In this document: positions 9,761 through 19,751 of the stretch, piece after piece
How the letters are laid out: each line of letters starts with the position of its first letter
How positions within the stretch are numbered: position 1 is the first letter of the stretch
Assembly (NCBI RefSeq): GCF_004959925.1
Contig: NZ_SPUW01000001.1
Coordinates: 372,001-436,000, forward strand
DNA length: 64,000 nucleotides
DNA from: Pseudooceanicola onchidii
Lineage (GTDB): Bacteria; Pseudomonadota; Alphaproteobacteria; Rhodobacterales; Rhodobacteraceae
Reading direction: 5' to 3'
Translations under genes and position numbers: made by a program
Notes under the pieces: generated by a model
What the model saw: only the letters and a program-made list of their open reading frames with translations
The model's database searches: none
What the model was told of the DNA's origin: nothing

Positions 9761-10150
9761 ATGCTGAAGCATCGCGGGTTTCCCGGTCGCCTGACCGGCA
9801 CGGATTTCCAGTTCACAATCCGACGCGCCAACCCCAAGGGGGTCACCGCCATCACCCGGCGCGAACGCTATCGCGACCGCCGTCCCGCTGATCGCCGCGC
9901 GGACGAGGCCTTCATGGCCGCGCTTTGGGAACATTTCGGAGATGAGCCTTTCGAACGTGGCAACCTGGATGCCGGTCGCCTGTCGTGGCTGTTCGGTCGC
10001 GAGGTCGTCCCGGCGCAGGAGCCCTTCGACCCGTCGGATTACGAGGCGCTTCTGAAGATCGACGAAGCCGTGGCCCGCCGCAGCTTCCCGCAGGTCTTCG
10101 AGGCCGATGCGCCCTGGGAAGACGATGAAGACGACGAGGAAGACTGGTGA
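9761..10150 (+). CDS. Conserved hypothetical protein with acidic tail
   Basis: A 129-residue soluble protein without signal peptide. The N-terminal half is basic (ITRRERYRDRRPADRRADEA) and the C-terminus is strongly acidic (PWEDDEDDEEDW), a dipolar layout. No domain is recognised. Codon usage and GC match the neighbours, so it looks like a real gene. It stands between two small lipoprotein genes, with about 390 bases of non-coding sequence behind it. Confidence 0.65.
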   Translation: MLKHRGFPGRLTGTDFQFTIRRANPKGVTAITRRERYRDRRPADRRADEAFMAALWEHFGDEPFERGNLDAGRLSWLFGREVVPAQEPFDPSDYEALLKIDEAVARRSFPQVFEADAPWEDDEDDEEDW

Positions 10151-10541
10151 TGTCCGTCCGCCTCATGCCTGCCCGCCCTCACACTTCTGAGTTGAGCGTT
10201 TTTTTGCCGAACACGCGCGGATTTGCGCGGGTTCCGGCTCAGGTTTCGGCATCGGCGGAAAACACGTTTTCGATTTCTGAAAAGCCTGTCACGGTCATGG
10301 ATATCGCAGAAGGGTCTGTCCTAGCCCGGACCGCGATGTGTCAATACCGTTACCCTTCCCCAATTGGGCGGTCTGGTTCCCCCAAGGCCAGACCGCCCGC
10401 CCTTTTTCCCCGCCATGCGCAGCCGTCTACACTTCCGCGTGATCGCGGGCGTTTTTCCGCCTGTCGTCAAACTTTTGCGGAACATTCCCCGACCTCGCGT
10501 GTTATCGTGGGGATACGCATTAATCGAGGAGTAACGGAACG
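10151..10541. other. 391-base intergenic region with a strong terminator
   Basis: No convincing gene. A T7 tract lies near 10200 and a perfect 11-bp terminator hairpin at 10366-10398. The terminator is more than 200 bases from the upstream stop, which leaves room for a long 3' UTR or a small RNA. The last 100 bases probably hold the promoter of the lipoprotein gene at 10542. Confidence 0.5.
10366..10405 (+). terminator. Rho-independent terminator, 11-bp stem
   Basis: GGGCGGTCTGG (10366-10376) pairs perfectly with CCAGACCGCCC (10388-10398), followed by GCCCTTTTT. It is a strong intrinsic terminator on the plus strand, ending the transcript of the acidic-tail protein or a separate small RNA. 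Confidence 0.8.
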
Positions 10542-10751
10542 ATGCGCAGAGCAAAAATCATTGCAGTGGCAGCACTTGCCCTCGGCGGTCTCACGGCTTG
10601 TGGACAGACGGTCGGTGAGCAGGCCCTCGTGGGTGGCGCGGCCGGCATCGGCACCGCTGCTGTCACCGGCGGCAACATCGGCACCGGCGCCATCATCGGC
10701 GGCGCGGCCAACGTCGCCTACTGTCAGACCAACCCCGGCAAGTGCCAGTAA
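10542..10751 (+). CDS. Glycine-rich small lipoprotein
   Basis: A 69-residue protein with a signal peptide and lipobox (GLTAC, Cys20). The mature part is rich in Gly/Ala with repeated GG-x-A/I-G steps (VGGAAGIGTAAVTGGNIGTG), like glycine-zipper proteins that insert into or pack against membranes. Two cysteines near the end (YCQTNPGKCQ) could form a disulfide. CGAGGAGTAACGGAACG before the ATG holds the ribosome binding site. It is followed by two hairpins, the second a clear terminator. The function is unknown; comparable small lipoproteins are frequent in Rhodobacterales. Confidence 0.8.
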   Translation: MRRAKIIAVAALALGGLTACGQTVGEQALVGGAAGIGTAAVTGGNIGTGAIIGGAANVAYCQTNPGKCQ

Positions 10752-10768
10752 GTCTGACCTGATCTTCA

Positions 10769-10790
10769 CCCGTCAGAGCGATCTGACGGG
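10769..10790 (+). repeat. Perfect 9-bp inverted repeat
   Basis: CCCGTCAGA (10769-10777) and TCTGACGGG (10782-10790) flank a GCGA loop, 18 bases after the lipoprotein stop. There is no U-run; it may stabilise the 3' end together with the terminator that follows. Confidence 0.6.
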
Positions 10791-10803
10791 CCAGAAATCT
10801 GTG

Positions 10804-10839
10804 AAACCCCGTAGCAGCCCTGCTGCCGCGGGGTTTTTG
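10804..10839 (+). terminator. Rho-independent terminator before pccA
   Basis: AAACCCCG (10804-10811) pairs with CGGGGTTT (10829-10836), with an inner GCAG/CTGC stem and a T5 run. It separates the small lipoprotein gene from pccA, so pccA is probably transcribed from a promoter at or after this point. Confidence 0.85.
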
Positions 10840-10891
10840 CGTTGCAATATGCCCCGGGTGCTCCGGGGCCAGGAACCGGGAAGGGACTGAC

Positions 10892-12937
<2,046 letters not shown>

Positions 12938-12940
12938 TCC

Positions 12941-13057
12941 ATGGGCTTCGTCGTCACCCCAGTTGCGACCCCGGCGGATCAGCGCGAGGCGCTGATCTGT
13001 TCCGTGGGCGCGTCCGGGGGGGCCGCGGATAAGACGTCGTGGCGGACCATCTGGTGA
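12941..13057 (+). CDS. Possible 38-residue ORF directly after pccA
   Basis: Three bases after the pccA stop an ATG opens a 38-codon frame ending at 13057, using the same junction TGATCCATGG that links pccB to its follower and the XRE gene to sdhE. It has no recognised motif and no independent ribosome binding site, so it would rely on translational coupling. It may be a real small protein, the remnant of a longer gene, or chance. Confidence 0.3.
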   Translation: MGFVVTPVATPADQREALICSVGASGGAADKTSWRTIW

Positions 13058-13079
13058 CCGGTCCGGGGCATAACCCGGG

Positions 13080-13565
13080 CTACCGCCCGACGGCCACGCC
13101 CCCGCGCTGGCCCAGGTCGCGCAGTTCCTGCTGCCGCAGCGGGGTCTTGTCGATCGCGCGCGAGATTTCCCGCACGTCCCAGGGCTGGGGTTTGCGCAGC
13201 TTGATCTGGCCGTCCTTGCCGACCAGCACCATCATGAACCCGCGCGGCCGGAAGGTCTGGCGCAGCGCGGTTTCGGCGGCGGGATCGGTGTCGGTCACCA
13301 CGACCACGTCGCGGAAGGCGAGCGGGCCGGGATCGGCGCGCAGGGCCTCCATCTGGCGGCGGAAGTTCGGATCGTTCGGGCTGTCGGCAAAGACCGCCAC
13401 GACCCGTTTGACCCACCTGAGGTCCTCCAGCGCCTCGGGCGCCACATCAAGGAAAACGCCATCCGTCGCCTCGGCCGCCGGGGCCGGGGTGGTGGCGGCG
13501 CCTGCATCCTGGGCCGCCAGCGGTGCGGCCAGCAGAAGCAACAGTGAGGTCAGTAACTTGCGCAT
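13080..13565 (-). CDS. DUF4174-type periplasmic protein
   Basis: A 161-residue secreted protein with signal peptide MRKLLTSLLLLLAAPLAAQ. An Ala/Pro-rich linker is followed by a thioredoxin-like fold segment (VVAVFADSPNDPNFRRQ...VGKDGQIKLRKPQPWDVREI) that fits the DUF4174 family. It lacks the CxxC of true thioredoxins, so redox activity is unlikely. GGAGGA precedes the ATG at 13565; the longer upstream frame is rejected. It points opposite to pccA and is divergent from the sulfotransferase-like gene. The role is unknown. Confidence 0.8.
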   Translation of the reverse strand: MRKLLTSLLLLLAAPLAAQDAGAATTPAPAAEATDGVFLDVAPEALEDLRWVKRVVAVFADSPNDPNFRRQMEALRADPGPLAFRDVVVVTDTDPAAETALRQTFRPRGFMMVLVGKDGQIKLRKPQPWDVREISRAIDKTPLRQQELRDLGQRGGVAVGR

Positions 13566-13697
13566 GTGTCGCGGGTCCTCCGTTGTTCCAGATATAGGGT
13601 GTAAAACCGCCCAAGTCACCGGCACCCGCCCGATTTGTCGCAACCCCCTGTGGTTGGCCCCGGCCCGCGTTAAGCACTTTGTCAGAGGTCCCCGGTC

Positions 13698-14720
13698 ATG
13701 ATGCATCGCATGATCGACACGCACCGCCGCATCGCCGCGCGGCGCAGAGGGGCCAGACAGATGGACGTGATCCTGCATATCGGGGCGCATCGCACAGCCA
13801 CGACAAGCTTTCAGCACTACTTGCGCCTGAATGGCCCGGCCCTGCAACGCCGCCGCGTCGGGTTCTGGGGGCCGCTGCGCACGCGGGGCGCATTGCTGGC
13901 CGGGGTGCTGCCCGCGACGAACGAAGTGGTGGACCCAAAGGCCCGCGACACCGCACGCCGCCGGATCGAAACCGCGCTGCGCCGGGCCGAGGCCGCGGGC
14001 CTGCGCCACCTGGTGGTGAGCGAGGAAAACCTGCCCGGAACCCCCGCGCACAACATGCGTCAGGCGCAGCTTTACCCCGATGTCGGTGCCCGGATCGCGC
14101 GGGTCTCAGAGGCTTTCGGCCATCGGATTAGCCGCGTCGTGATGACGTTACGGCCGCAACCGGGCTACTGGCCCTCGGCCCTGGCCTGTGCGGTCGAACG
14201 CGGCCATCCGCTGCCCGCCCGCGCGCAGCTGGACCGGATCGCCCGGGGCCCGCGCCTTTGGCAGGACGTGGTGCGCGATCTGGCGTCCCACCAGGGGGCG
14301 CCGATCGTGCTGCTGCGCCACCGGACCGCGCCGGACGACATGCTGACGGCGATGACGGCGAGGGCTGTCGCAGCCCCGCAGGATCACACGGACCACTGGC
14401 TGAACGCCGCCCCCGACCGCGCAGAGCTGCGCGCCGCGCTGGACGCGCGCGGGGCCATGGCCTGTGCCATCCCTGCGGGTGAAGGGGCCTGGCAGCCCTT
14501 CACCCCCGATCAACGCGCCCTGCTGGCCGAGGCCTGGCAGGACGATGAATTCTGGCTGGCCGCAGGGGCAGGGGGTCTGGCGACCTATCTGCCCACGGGC
14601 CGGTCAGGTTTGAGGAAGACGGAACAGTCCGAGAGAGCGGGGCAACACCTGCCGCCCGGGCGTCACCAGAGAGGACAAGCACATGGGATCGAAAAAAGAC
14701 GAATGGTCGGCCATCGCTGA
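13698..14720 (+). CDS. Sulfotransferase-like protein
   Basis: Up to 340 residues. The N-terminal motif [18 protein letters not shown] is the P-loop-like 5'-phosphosulfate binding element of PAPS-dependent sulfotransferases. A later [18 protein letters not shown] stretch fits the second (3'-phosphate) element with its Arg. The enzyme would move sulfate from PAPS to an acceptor that the sequence does not reveal. ATG 13698 gives the longest form; ATG 13761, just before MDVILHIG, is equally plausible and neither has a strong ribosome binding site. The last 38 bases overlap the start of methylmalonyl-CoA mutase in another frame, so the C-terminal tail may be an extension acquired by loss of an earlier stop. 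Confidence 0.75.
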   Translation: MMHRMIDTHRRIAARRRGARQMDVILHIGAHRTATTSFQHYLRLNGPALQRRRVGFWGPLRTRGALLAGVLPATNEVVDPKARDTARRRIETALRRAEAAGLRHLVVSEENLPGTPAHNMRQAQLYPDVGARIARVSEAFGHRISRVVMTLRPQPGYWPSALACAVERGHPLPARAQLDRIARGPRLWQDVVRDLASHQGAPIVLLRHRTAPDDMLTAMTARAVAAPQDHTDHWLNAAPDRAELRAALDARGAMACAIPAGEGAWQPFTPDQRALLAEAWQDDEFWLAAGAGGLATYLPTGRSGLRKTEQSERAGQHLPPGRHQRGQAHGIEKRRMVGHR

Positions 14721-16812
14721 GAAAGAGCTGCGGGGAAAGCCGCTCTCTGATCTCGATTGGGAGACGCTTGAGGGGATCACCGTCAAGCCGATCTATACCG
14801 AAGAGGACACCGAGGGGCTGGATCACCTGGGCTCCATGCCCGGCATGGCCCCCTTCACCCGTGGCCCCAAGGCGACGATGTATGCGGGCCGCCCCTGGAC
14901 GATCCGGCAGTACGCGGGCTTTTCCACGGCCGAGGAATCCAACGCCTTCTACCGCCGCAACCTGGCCGCCGGTCAGCAGGGCGTCTCGGTCGCCTTCGAC
15001 CTGGCGACGCACCGCGGCTATGACAGCGACCACCCCCGCGTGGTGGGCGACGTCGGCAAGGCCGGCGTGGCGATCGACAGCGTCGAGGACATGAAGATCC
15101 TGTTCGACGGCATCCCGCTGGACAAGGTGTCGGTGTCGATGACGATGAACGGCGCGGTGATCCCGATCCTCGCCAGTTTCATCGTGACGGGTGAGGAACA
15201 GGGGCATGACAAGTCGCTTCTGGCCGGCACGATCCAGAACGACATCCTGAAGGAATTCATGGTGCGGAACACCTATATCTATCCGCCCAAGCCTTCGATG
15301 AAGATCATCTCGGACATCATCGAATACACCAGCAACGAGATGCCCAAGTTCAATTCGATCTCGATCTCGGGCTACCACATGCAAGAGGCCGGCGCGAACC
15401 TGGTGCAGGAGCTGGCCTATACCCTGGCCGACGGCCGCGAATACGTCCGCGCCGCGATCGAGGCCGGCATGGACGTCGACAAGTTCGCCGGGCGGCTGTC
15501 GTTCTTCTTTGCCATCGGCATGAATTTCTTCATGGAAATCGCCAAGCTGCGCGCCGCGCGGACGCTCTGGCACCGCATCATGACCGAGTTTGGCGCCAAG
15601 CAGGAAAAATCCAAGATGCTGCGGACGCACTGCCAGACCTCTGGCGTGAGCTTGCAGGAACAGGACCCCTACAACAACGTCATCCGAACGGCGTACGAGG
15701 CGATGAGCGCGGTTCTTGGCGGCACCCAGTCGCTGCACACCAACGCGCTGGACGAAGCCATCGCGCTGCCCACGGACTTCTCGGCCCGGATCGCGCGGAA
15801 CACGCAGCTGGTCCTGCAGGAGGAAACCGGCGTCACCAAGGTCGTCGATCCGCTGGCGGGGTCCTATTACATCGAAAGCCTGACCAACGAGCTGATCGAA
15901 AAGGCCTGGGCCCTGATCGAAGAGGTCGAGGAGATGGGCGGCATGACCAAGGCCGTGGCCTCTGGCATGCCCAAGCTGCGGATCGAGGAATCGGCGGCGC
16001 GCCGTCAGGCCATGATCGACCGCGGCGAAGAGGTCATCGTCGGCGTCAACAAGTACCGCAAGGACAAGGAAGACCCGATCGACATCCTCGACGTCGACAA
16101 CGTCAAGGTGCGCGAGTCACAGGTCGCGCGGCTTGAAAAGATCCGCGCGACGCGGGACGAGGCCGCCTGCACGGCGGCGCTGGACGAACTGACCCGCCGC
16201 GCCAAAGAGGGCGGCAACCTTCTGGAAGCGGCGGTCGAAGCCGCGCGTGCCCGGGCCAGCGTGGGGGAGATCAGCATGGCAATGGAAAAGGAATTCGGCC
16301 GCCATCGCGCCGAGGTGAAAACCCTGGCGGGAGTCTACGGCGCGGCCTACGAGGGCGACGAAGGGTTCGCCGCCATCCAGCGCGATATCGAGGCCTTCGC
16401 CGAAGAAGAAGGCCGCCGCCCCCGCCTGCTGGTCGTCAAGATGGGCCAGGACGGGCATGACCGGGGCGCCAAGGTCATCGCCACGGCCTTTGCCGACATC
16501 GGCTTCGACGTCGACGTCGGCCCGCTGTTCCAGACCCCCGACGAGGCCGCGCAGGATGCAATCGACAACGACGTGCACGTGGTGGGGATTTCCAGCCAGG
16601 CGGCTGGCCACAAGACGCTGGCCCCGCAGCTGATCGAGGCGCTGAAGGAAAAGGACGCGGGCGACATCATCGTGATCTGCGGCGGGGTCATCCCGCAGCA
16701 GGACTATGAGTTTCTGAAGAAAGCCGGTGTGAAAGCGATCTTCGGCCCCGGGACCAACATCCCGACGGCGGCACAGGACATCCTTCAGCTGATCCGGGCC
16801 GCGCGGGCGTAA
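14683..16812 (+). CDS. scpA: Methylmalonyl-CoA mutase, adenosylcobalamin-dependent
   Basis: A 709-residue single-chain mutase that rearranges (R)-methylmalonyl-CoA to succinyl-CoA, linking propionyl-CoA to the TCA cycle. The N-terminal TIM barrel includes [18 protein letters not shown] near residue 70. The C-terminal B12 domain has the cobalt-ligand motif DGHDRG (Asp590, His592, Gly595) and then [12 protein letters not shown]. The ATG at 14683 follows AGAGAGGACAAGCAC. With pccA and pccB it completes the methylmalonyl-CoA route, except for the epimerase, which is not in the window. A strong terminator follows. No TTTGCAAA motif was found directly upstream. Confidence 0.97.
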   Translation: MGSKKDEWSAIAEKELRGKPLSDLDWETLEGITVKPIYTEEDTEGLDHLGSMPGMAPFTRGPKATMYAGRPWTIRQYAGFSTAEESNAFYRRNLAAGQQGVSVAFDLATHRGYDSDHPRVVGDVGKAGVAIDSVEDMKILFDGIPLDKVSVSMTMNGAVIPILASFIVTGEEQGHDKSLLAGTIQNDILKEFMVRNTYIYPPKPSMKIISDIIEYTSNEMPKFNSISISGYHMQEAGANLVQELAYTLADGREYVRAAIEAGMDVDKFAGRLSFFFAIGMNFFMEIAKLRAARTLWHRIMTEFGAKQEKSKMLRTHCQTSGVSLQEQDPYNNVIRTAYEAMSAVLGGTQSLHTNALDEAIALPTDFSARIARNTQLVLQEETGVTKVVDPLAGSYYIESLTNELIEKAWALIEEVEEMGGMTKAVASGMPKLRIEESAARRQAMIDRGEEVIVGVNKYRKDKEDPIDILDVDNVKVRESQVARLEKIRATRDEAACTAALDELTRRAKEGGNLLEAAVEAARARASVGEISMAMEKEFGRHRAEVKTLAGVYGAAYEGDEGFAAIQRDIEAFAEEEGRRPRLLVVKMGQDGHDRGAKVIATAFADIGFDVDVGPLFQTPDEAAQDAIDNDVHVVGISSQAAGHKTLAPQLIEALKEKDAGDIIVICGGVIPQQDYEFLKKAGVKAIFGPGTNIPTAAQDILQLIRAARA

Positions 16813-16835
16813 CGACCCCGACGGTGCAAGACGGG

Positions 16836-16868
16836 AAACCGCCGCGTGTGATGCGCGGCGGTTTTCGT
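16836..16868 (+). terminator. Rho-independent terminator after methylmalonyl-CoA mutase
   Basis: AAACCGCCGCG (16836-16846) pairs with CGCGGCGGTTT (16854-16864) and is followed by TCGTTT. The 11-bp stem 24 bases after the stop marks the end of the mutase transcript. Confidence 0.88.
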
Positions 16869-16918
16869 TTGGGCGGCGTCGGTTGTCCGATGACGACGGT
16901 TCGCAAGGGCAGGGGGCA

Positions 16919-16995
16919 AAGGGGCTGTCTGCCCCTTCTTGAGCCTGCGGCTCAATTCATCCCCGAGGATATTTTCGGCAACGAGAAGACCGGGG
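16919..16995. repeat. Intergenic repeat element with two tandem hairpins
   Basis: AAGGGGC-TGTCT-GCCCCTT (16919-16937) is followed at once by TTGAGCC-TGC-GGCTCAA (16939-16955) and the conserved-looking string ATCCCCGAGGATATTTTCGG. Strings of this type recur between genes in Rhodobacterales genomes, so this is probably one copy of a dispersed REP-like element. No second copy of this variant was found in the window. Confidence 0.5.
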
Positions 16996-17069
16996 CGGGC
17001 CATGGGACGCGGCCCCTTGCCTTTTCCCGGCGCACAGGGAGATTGGGCACCTGACCCAGGAGGTACCCC

Positions 17070-17561
17070 ATGCCGACCATCCGACCCGTCGCGCCGGACG
17101 ATTATCCCGCGATCCAGGCGATCTGGACGCCGATCATCCGCGACACGACCGTCACCTTTGCCTCCGCCGAAAAGAGCCTTGAGGACATCGCGGGTTATGT
17201 CGCGGACAGACAGGCGCGGGGCCGAGCGTTTTTCGTGGCCGAGGTGGCGGGCGCGGTCGCAGGGTTTGCCAGCTATGATCAGTTTCGCGGCGGCAACGGC
17301 TATGTGCATGCGATGGAGCATACGGTGATCCTGGGCCCGGCCGCGCGGGGGCAGGGGATCGGGCGCGCGCTGATGCAGGCCGTCGAGGATCATGCCCGGG
17401 ACGCGGGCGCGCACACCATGGTCGCGGGGGTGAGCGGCGAGAACGCGGCCGGCATCGCCTTTCACACCGCCATGGGCTATGAGACCTGCGGGCGGATGCC
17501 GCAATCGGGGCGCAAGTTCGGGCGGTGGCTGGACCTTGTGCTCATGCAGAAAATTCTCTGA
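17070..17561 (+). CDS. GNAT N-acetyltransferase, phosphinothricin acetyltransferase-like
   Basis: A 163-residue GNAT-fold enzyme. The sequence from IRPVAPDDYPAIQAIW to the acetyl-CoA loop ARGQGIGRALM (about residues 90-100), and the ending HTAMGYETCGRMPQSGRKFGRWLDLVLMQ, match the Pat/Bar/YncA group that acetylates the amino group of methionine sulfone, methionine sulfoximine or phosphinothricin. The real substrate is not known. A CCAGGAGGT ribosome binding site precedes the ATG. It stands alone after the mutase terminator, and the TerB-DnaJ gene follows 31 bases on. Confidence 0.88.
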   Translation: MPTIRPVAPDDYPAIQAIWTPIIRDTTVTFASAEKSLEDIAGYVADRQARGRAFFVAEVAGAVAGFASYDQFRGGNGYVHAMEHTVILGPAARGQGIGRALMQAVEDHARDAGAHTMVAGVSGENAAGIAFHTAMGYETCGRMPQSGRKFGRWLDLVLMQKIL

Positions 17562-17592
17562 CAGCCGCGCTGCAGCGCGATAAGGTGCGCCC

Positions 17593-18294
17593 ATGTCGAT
17601 CTGGAGCCGAATATCGGAAGCGGTTGGAAAGCTGGCGCGGGGGGAAAGCCTGTCGTCGGTTTTCGAGTCGTTGCGCACGCCGCCCGAACGGTCAGTCGCC
17701 TTTACCATCGCCGTGATCGCCCTGGGCGCCAAGATGGCCAAGGCCGACGGGCAGGTGACCCGTGACGAGGTCACGGCCTTTCGCGAGGTGTTCCAGATCG
17801 CCGACCGGGACGAGGCCGAGGCGGCGAAGGTCTTCAACCTGGCGCGGCAGGACGTGGCGGGGTTCGACGTCTATGCCCGGCGGATCGCCGACATGTTCGG
17901 CCCGGCAAGCGAGACGCTGTGCGATATCATGGACGGGCTGTTCCACATCGCCATGGCCGACGGCGGCTATCACCCGGCCGAAGACGAATTCCTGGCCGAG
18001 GTGGCCCGCATCTTCGGCATGAGCGAGGCGCGCTTCCGCAACCTTCGCTTCCGCCATGTGCCCGACGCCATGGCCGACCCCTATTCCATCCTCGGGCTTG
18101 ATCCCGGCGCCACCTATGACGAGGCGCGCGCCGCCTGGAAGCGGCTGGTACGCGAAAACCATCCCGACCGCCTGGCGGCCCGGGGCCTGCCCGAAGAGGC
18201 GCTTGGCATGGCAGAGCGCCGGATGATGGACCTGAACCGCGCCTGGGAGGAGATCACCGCCAAGCGCAGCCGCGCGGACGCGCCGGTGGCCTGA
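17593..18294 (+). CDS. TerB/DjlA-type co-chaperone with C-terminal J domain
   Basis: A 233-residue soluble protein. Residues about 33-150 form a TerB-like tellurite-resistance domain with two ADG-type acidic loops (KADGQVTRDE and MADGGYHPAEDE). Residues about 162-225 form a J domain with the essential HPD motif at 190-192, which stimulates DnaK ATPase. The order matches DjlA, but the N-terminal membrane anchor of E. coli DjlA is missing, so it is probably cytosolic. It is followed after three bases by the EEP-family gene, suggesting an operon. Role: recruitment of DnaK to unknown clients. Confidence 0.85.
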   Translation: MSIWSRISEAVGKLARGESLSSVFESLRTPPERSVAFTIAVIALGAKMAKADGQVTRDEVTAFREVFQIADRDEAEAAKVFNLARQDVAGFDVYARRIADMFGPASETLCDIMDGLFHIAMADGGYHPAEDEFLAEVARIFGMSEARFRNLRFRHVPDAMADPYSILGLDPGATYDEARAAWKRLVRENHPDRLAARGLPEEALGMAERRMMDLNRAWEEITAKRSRADAPVA

Positions 18295-18297
18295 GCC

Positions 18298-19308
18298 ATG
18301 CGGATCGCCGCCTACAATGTCGAATGGTTCGATGCGTTGTTCGACGACGCCGGGCGGCTGCTGGTCGATGACCGCTGGTCCGGTCGGCGCGACGTGACGC
18401 GGGCGCAGCAGATCGAGGCCCTGGGGCTGGTCTTTTCCGCCATCGACGCGGATGCCATCATGGTGATCGAGGCGCCCGACACCAACAGCCGCCGGTCGAC
18501 GATCCGCGCGCTGCAGGGCTTTGCCGAGGCCTTCGATCTGCGCGCGCGGCGCACCGTCACCGGCTTTCCCAACCAGACGCAGCAGGAAATCGCGCTGATG
18601 TTCGACCCCGATGTGCTGGTGGCGCAGCACAGCCCGCAGGGTCTGGCCGATGCGCCCCATGCGCCGCGGTTCGACGGGCGGTTCCGGATCGATCTGGATG
18701 TCGACGCCACCCAGGACGAGGTGGTCTTTTCCAAGCCCCCGCTTGAACTTGCGGTGACGACGGCCGCCGGGCGGGCGCTGCGCATGATCGGCGTGCACCT
18801 GAAATCCAAGGCGCCGCACGGGGCCGTGGGGCGCGATGCGGTCATGCGCCTGTCGATCGCCAACCGGCGCAAGCAGCTGGCGCAGGCGATCTGGCTGCGC
18901 CAGCGCGTGGCGCAGCACCTGGGCAGCGGTGAAAGCCTGATCCTGATGGGCGATCTGAACGACGGGCCGGGGCTGGACGAATACGAACATCTCTTCGGGC
19001 GATCCTCGGTCGAGATCGTGATGGGCGATTCCGAGCCGCGCCTTTATGATCCGCACGCCGAAGAGGCATTGCAGGCCAGGCTGACCGCCCCGCCGTCGAC
19101 GGCGCGGTTCTACATCCAGCCCGAACGGCGGTTCCTGCAGGCGCTTCTGGATTACGTCATGGTGTCGCCGGACCTGCGCGCGGCCAACCCGCGCTGGCGG
19201 ATCTGGCATCCCTTTGATGATCCTGATTGCTGGGGCCGTGTGGAACTGCGCGAGGCGCTGATCGCGGCCTCGGACCATTTTCCGGTGGTGTTGGACATCG
19301 ATCTCTGA
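18298..19308 (+). CDS. Endonuclease/exonuclease/phosphatase family protein
   Basis: A 336-residue member of the EEP superfamily, Mg-dependent phosphodiesterases and nucleases. Visible signatures are the N-terminal AAYNVEWFD, an acidic site near VIEAPDT, the central VHLKSKAPHG, the MGDLNDGPG catalytic Asp/Asn pair, and the terminal ASDHFPVV with its catalytic Asp-His. There is no signal peptide, so it is probably intracellular. The substrate is unknown: nucleic acid, phospholipid or inositol phosphate are all handled by this fold. It starts three bases after the TerB-DnaJ gene. Confidence 0.85.
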   Translation: MRIAAYNVEWFDALFDDAGRLLVDDRWSGRRDVTRAQQIEALGLVFSAIDADAIMVIEAPDTNSRRSTIRALQGFAEAFDLRARRTVTGFPNQTQQEIALMFDPDVLVAQHSPQGLADAPHAPRFDGRFRIDLDVDATQDEVVFSKPPLELAVTTAAGRALRMIGVHLKSKAPHGAVGRDAVMRLSIANRRKQLAQAIWLRQRVAQHLGSGESLILMGDLNDGPGLDEYEHLFGRSSVEIVMGDSEPRLYDPHAEEALQARLTAPPSTARFYIQPERRFLQALLDYVMVSPDLRAANPRWRIWHPFDDPDCWGRVELREALIAASDHFPVVLDIDL

Positions 19309-19345
19309 CCTTCCTTGGCGGACGCGCGGCCCTATATTGAGGGGC

Positions 19346-19705
19346 ATGAGACATCTTGTGCTGATCCTCGCCCTTGCCGCGCCCGCGCCTGCCCTTGCGC
19401 AGGACGAAGACGGGCCGTCGCTGATGGAACGCGGCGCGCGGCTGTTCTTTCGCGGGCTGATGGAGGAGATGGACCCGGCCATGGACCGGCTGCGCGCCTT
19501 TGCCGAGGACGCGGGCCCCGCGATGGACAGCTTCCTGCGGGAGATGGGCCCGGCGCTGATGGAGCTGATGCAGGACGTGAAGGACTTCAGCGCCTATCAC
19601 CCGCCGGAAATCCTGCCGAACGGCGACATCATCCTGCGCAAGAAAGTCCCGGACGAGGTGGAAGAGAAGCCGGAGCCGGGGCCAAACGGTGAGATCGAGC
19701 TGTAG
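19346..19705 (+). CDS. Small exported acidic protein
   Basis: A 119-residue protein with signal peptide MRHLVLILALAAPAPALAQ. The mature region is acidic and helical (MDPAMDRLRAFAEDAGPAMDSFLREMGPALMELM) and then carries a short, charged tail. Homologues in Rhodobacterales are sometimes labelled AAA+ ATPase, but no Walker A or B motif is present, so that name is not supported. The ATG at 19346 follows TTGAGGGG. The function is unknown; it is likely periplasmic and follows the EEP gene by 37 bases. Confidence 0.75.
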   Translation: MRHLVLILALAAPAPALAQDEDGPSLMERGARLFFRGLMEEMDPAMDRLRAFAEDAGPAMDSFLREMGPALMELMQDVKDFSAYHPPEILPNGDIILRKKVPDEVEEKPEPGPNGEIEL

Positions 19706-19751
19706 AGGGCGCCCCATCCGGGATCCCGAGGGGCGGGGCAGGCGTCGGCCC

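Noticed and set aside
17692-19482. 596-codon antisense frame across the TerB-DnaJ, EEP and small exported genes
   Set aside because: It covers three better-supported genes and has no recognisable domain.
19346-19705. AAA+ ATPase annotation for the small acidic exported protein
   Set aside because: No Walker A, Walker B or sensor motif exists and the protein is only 119 residues with a signal peptide.
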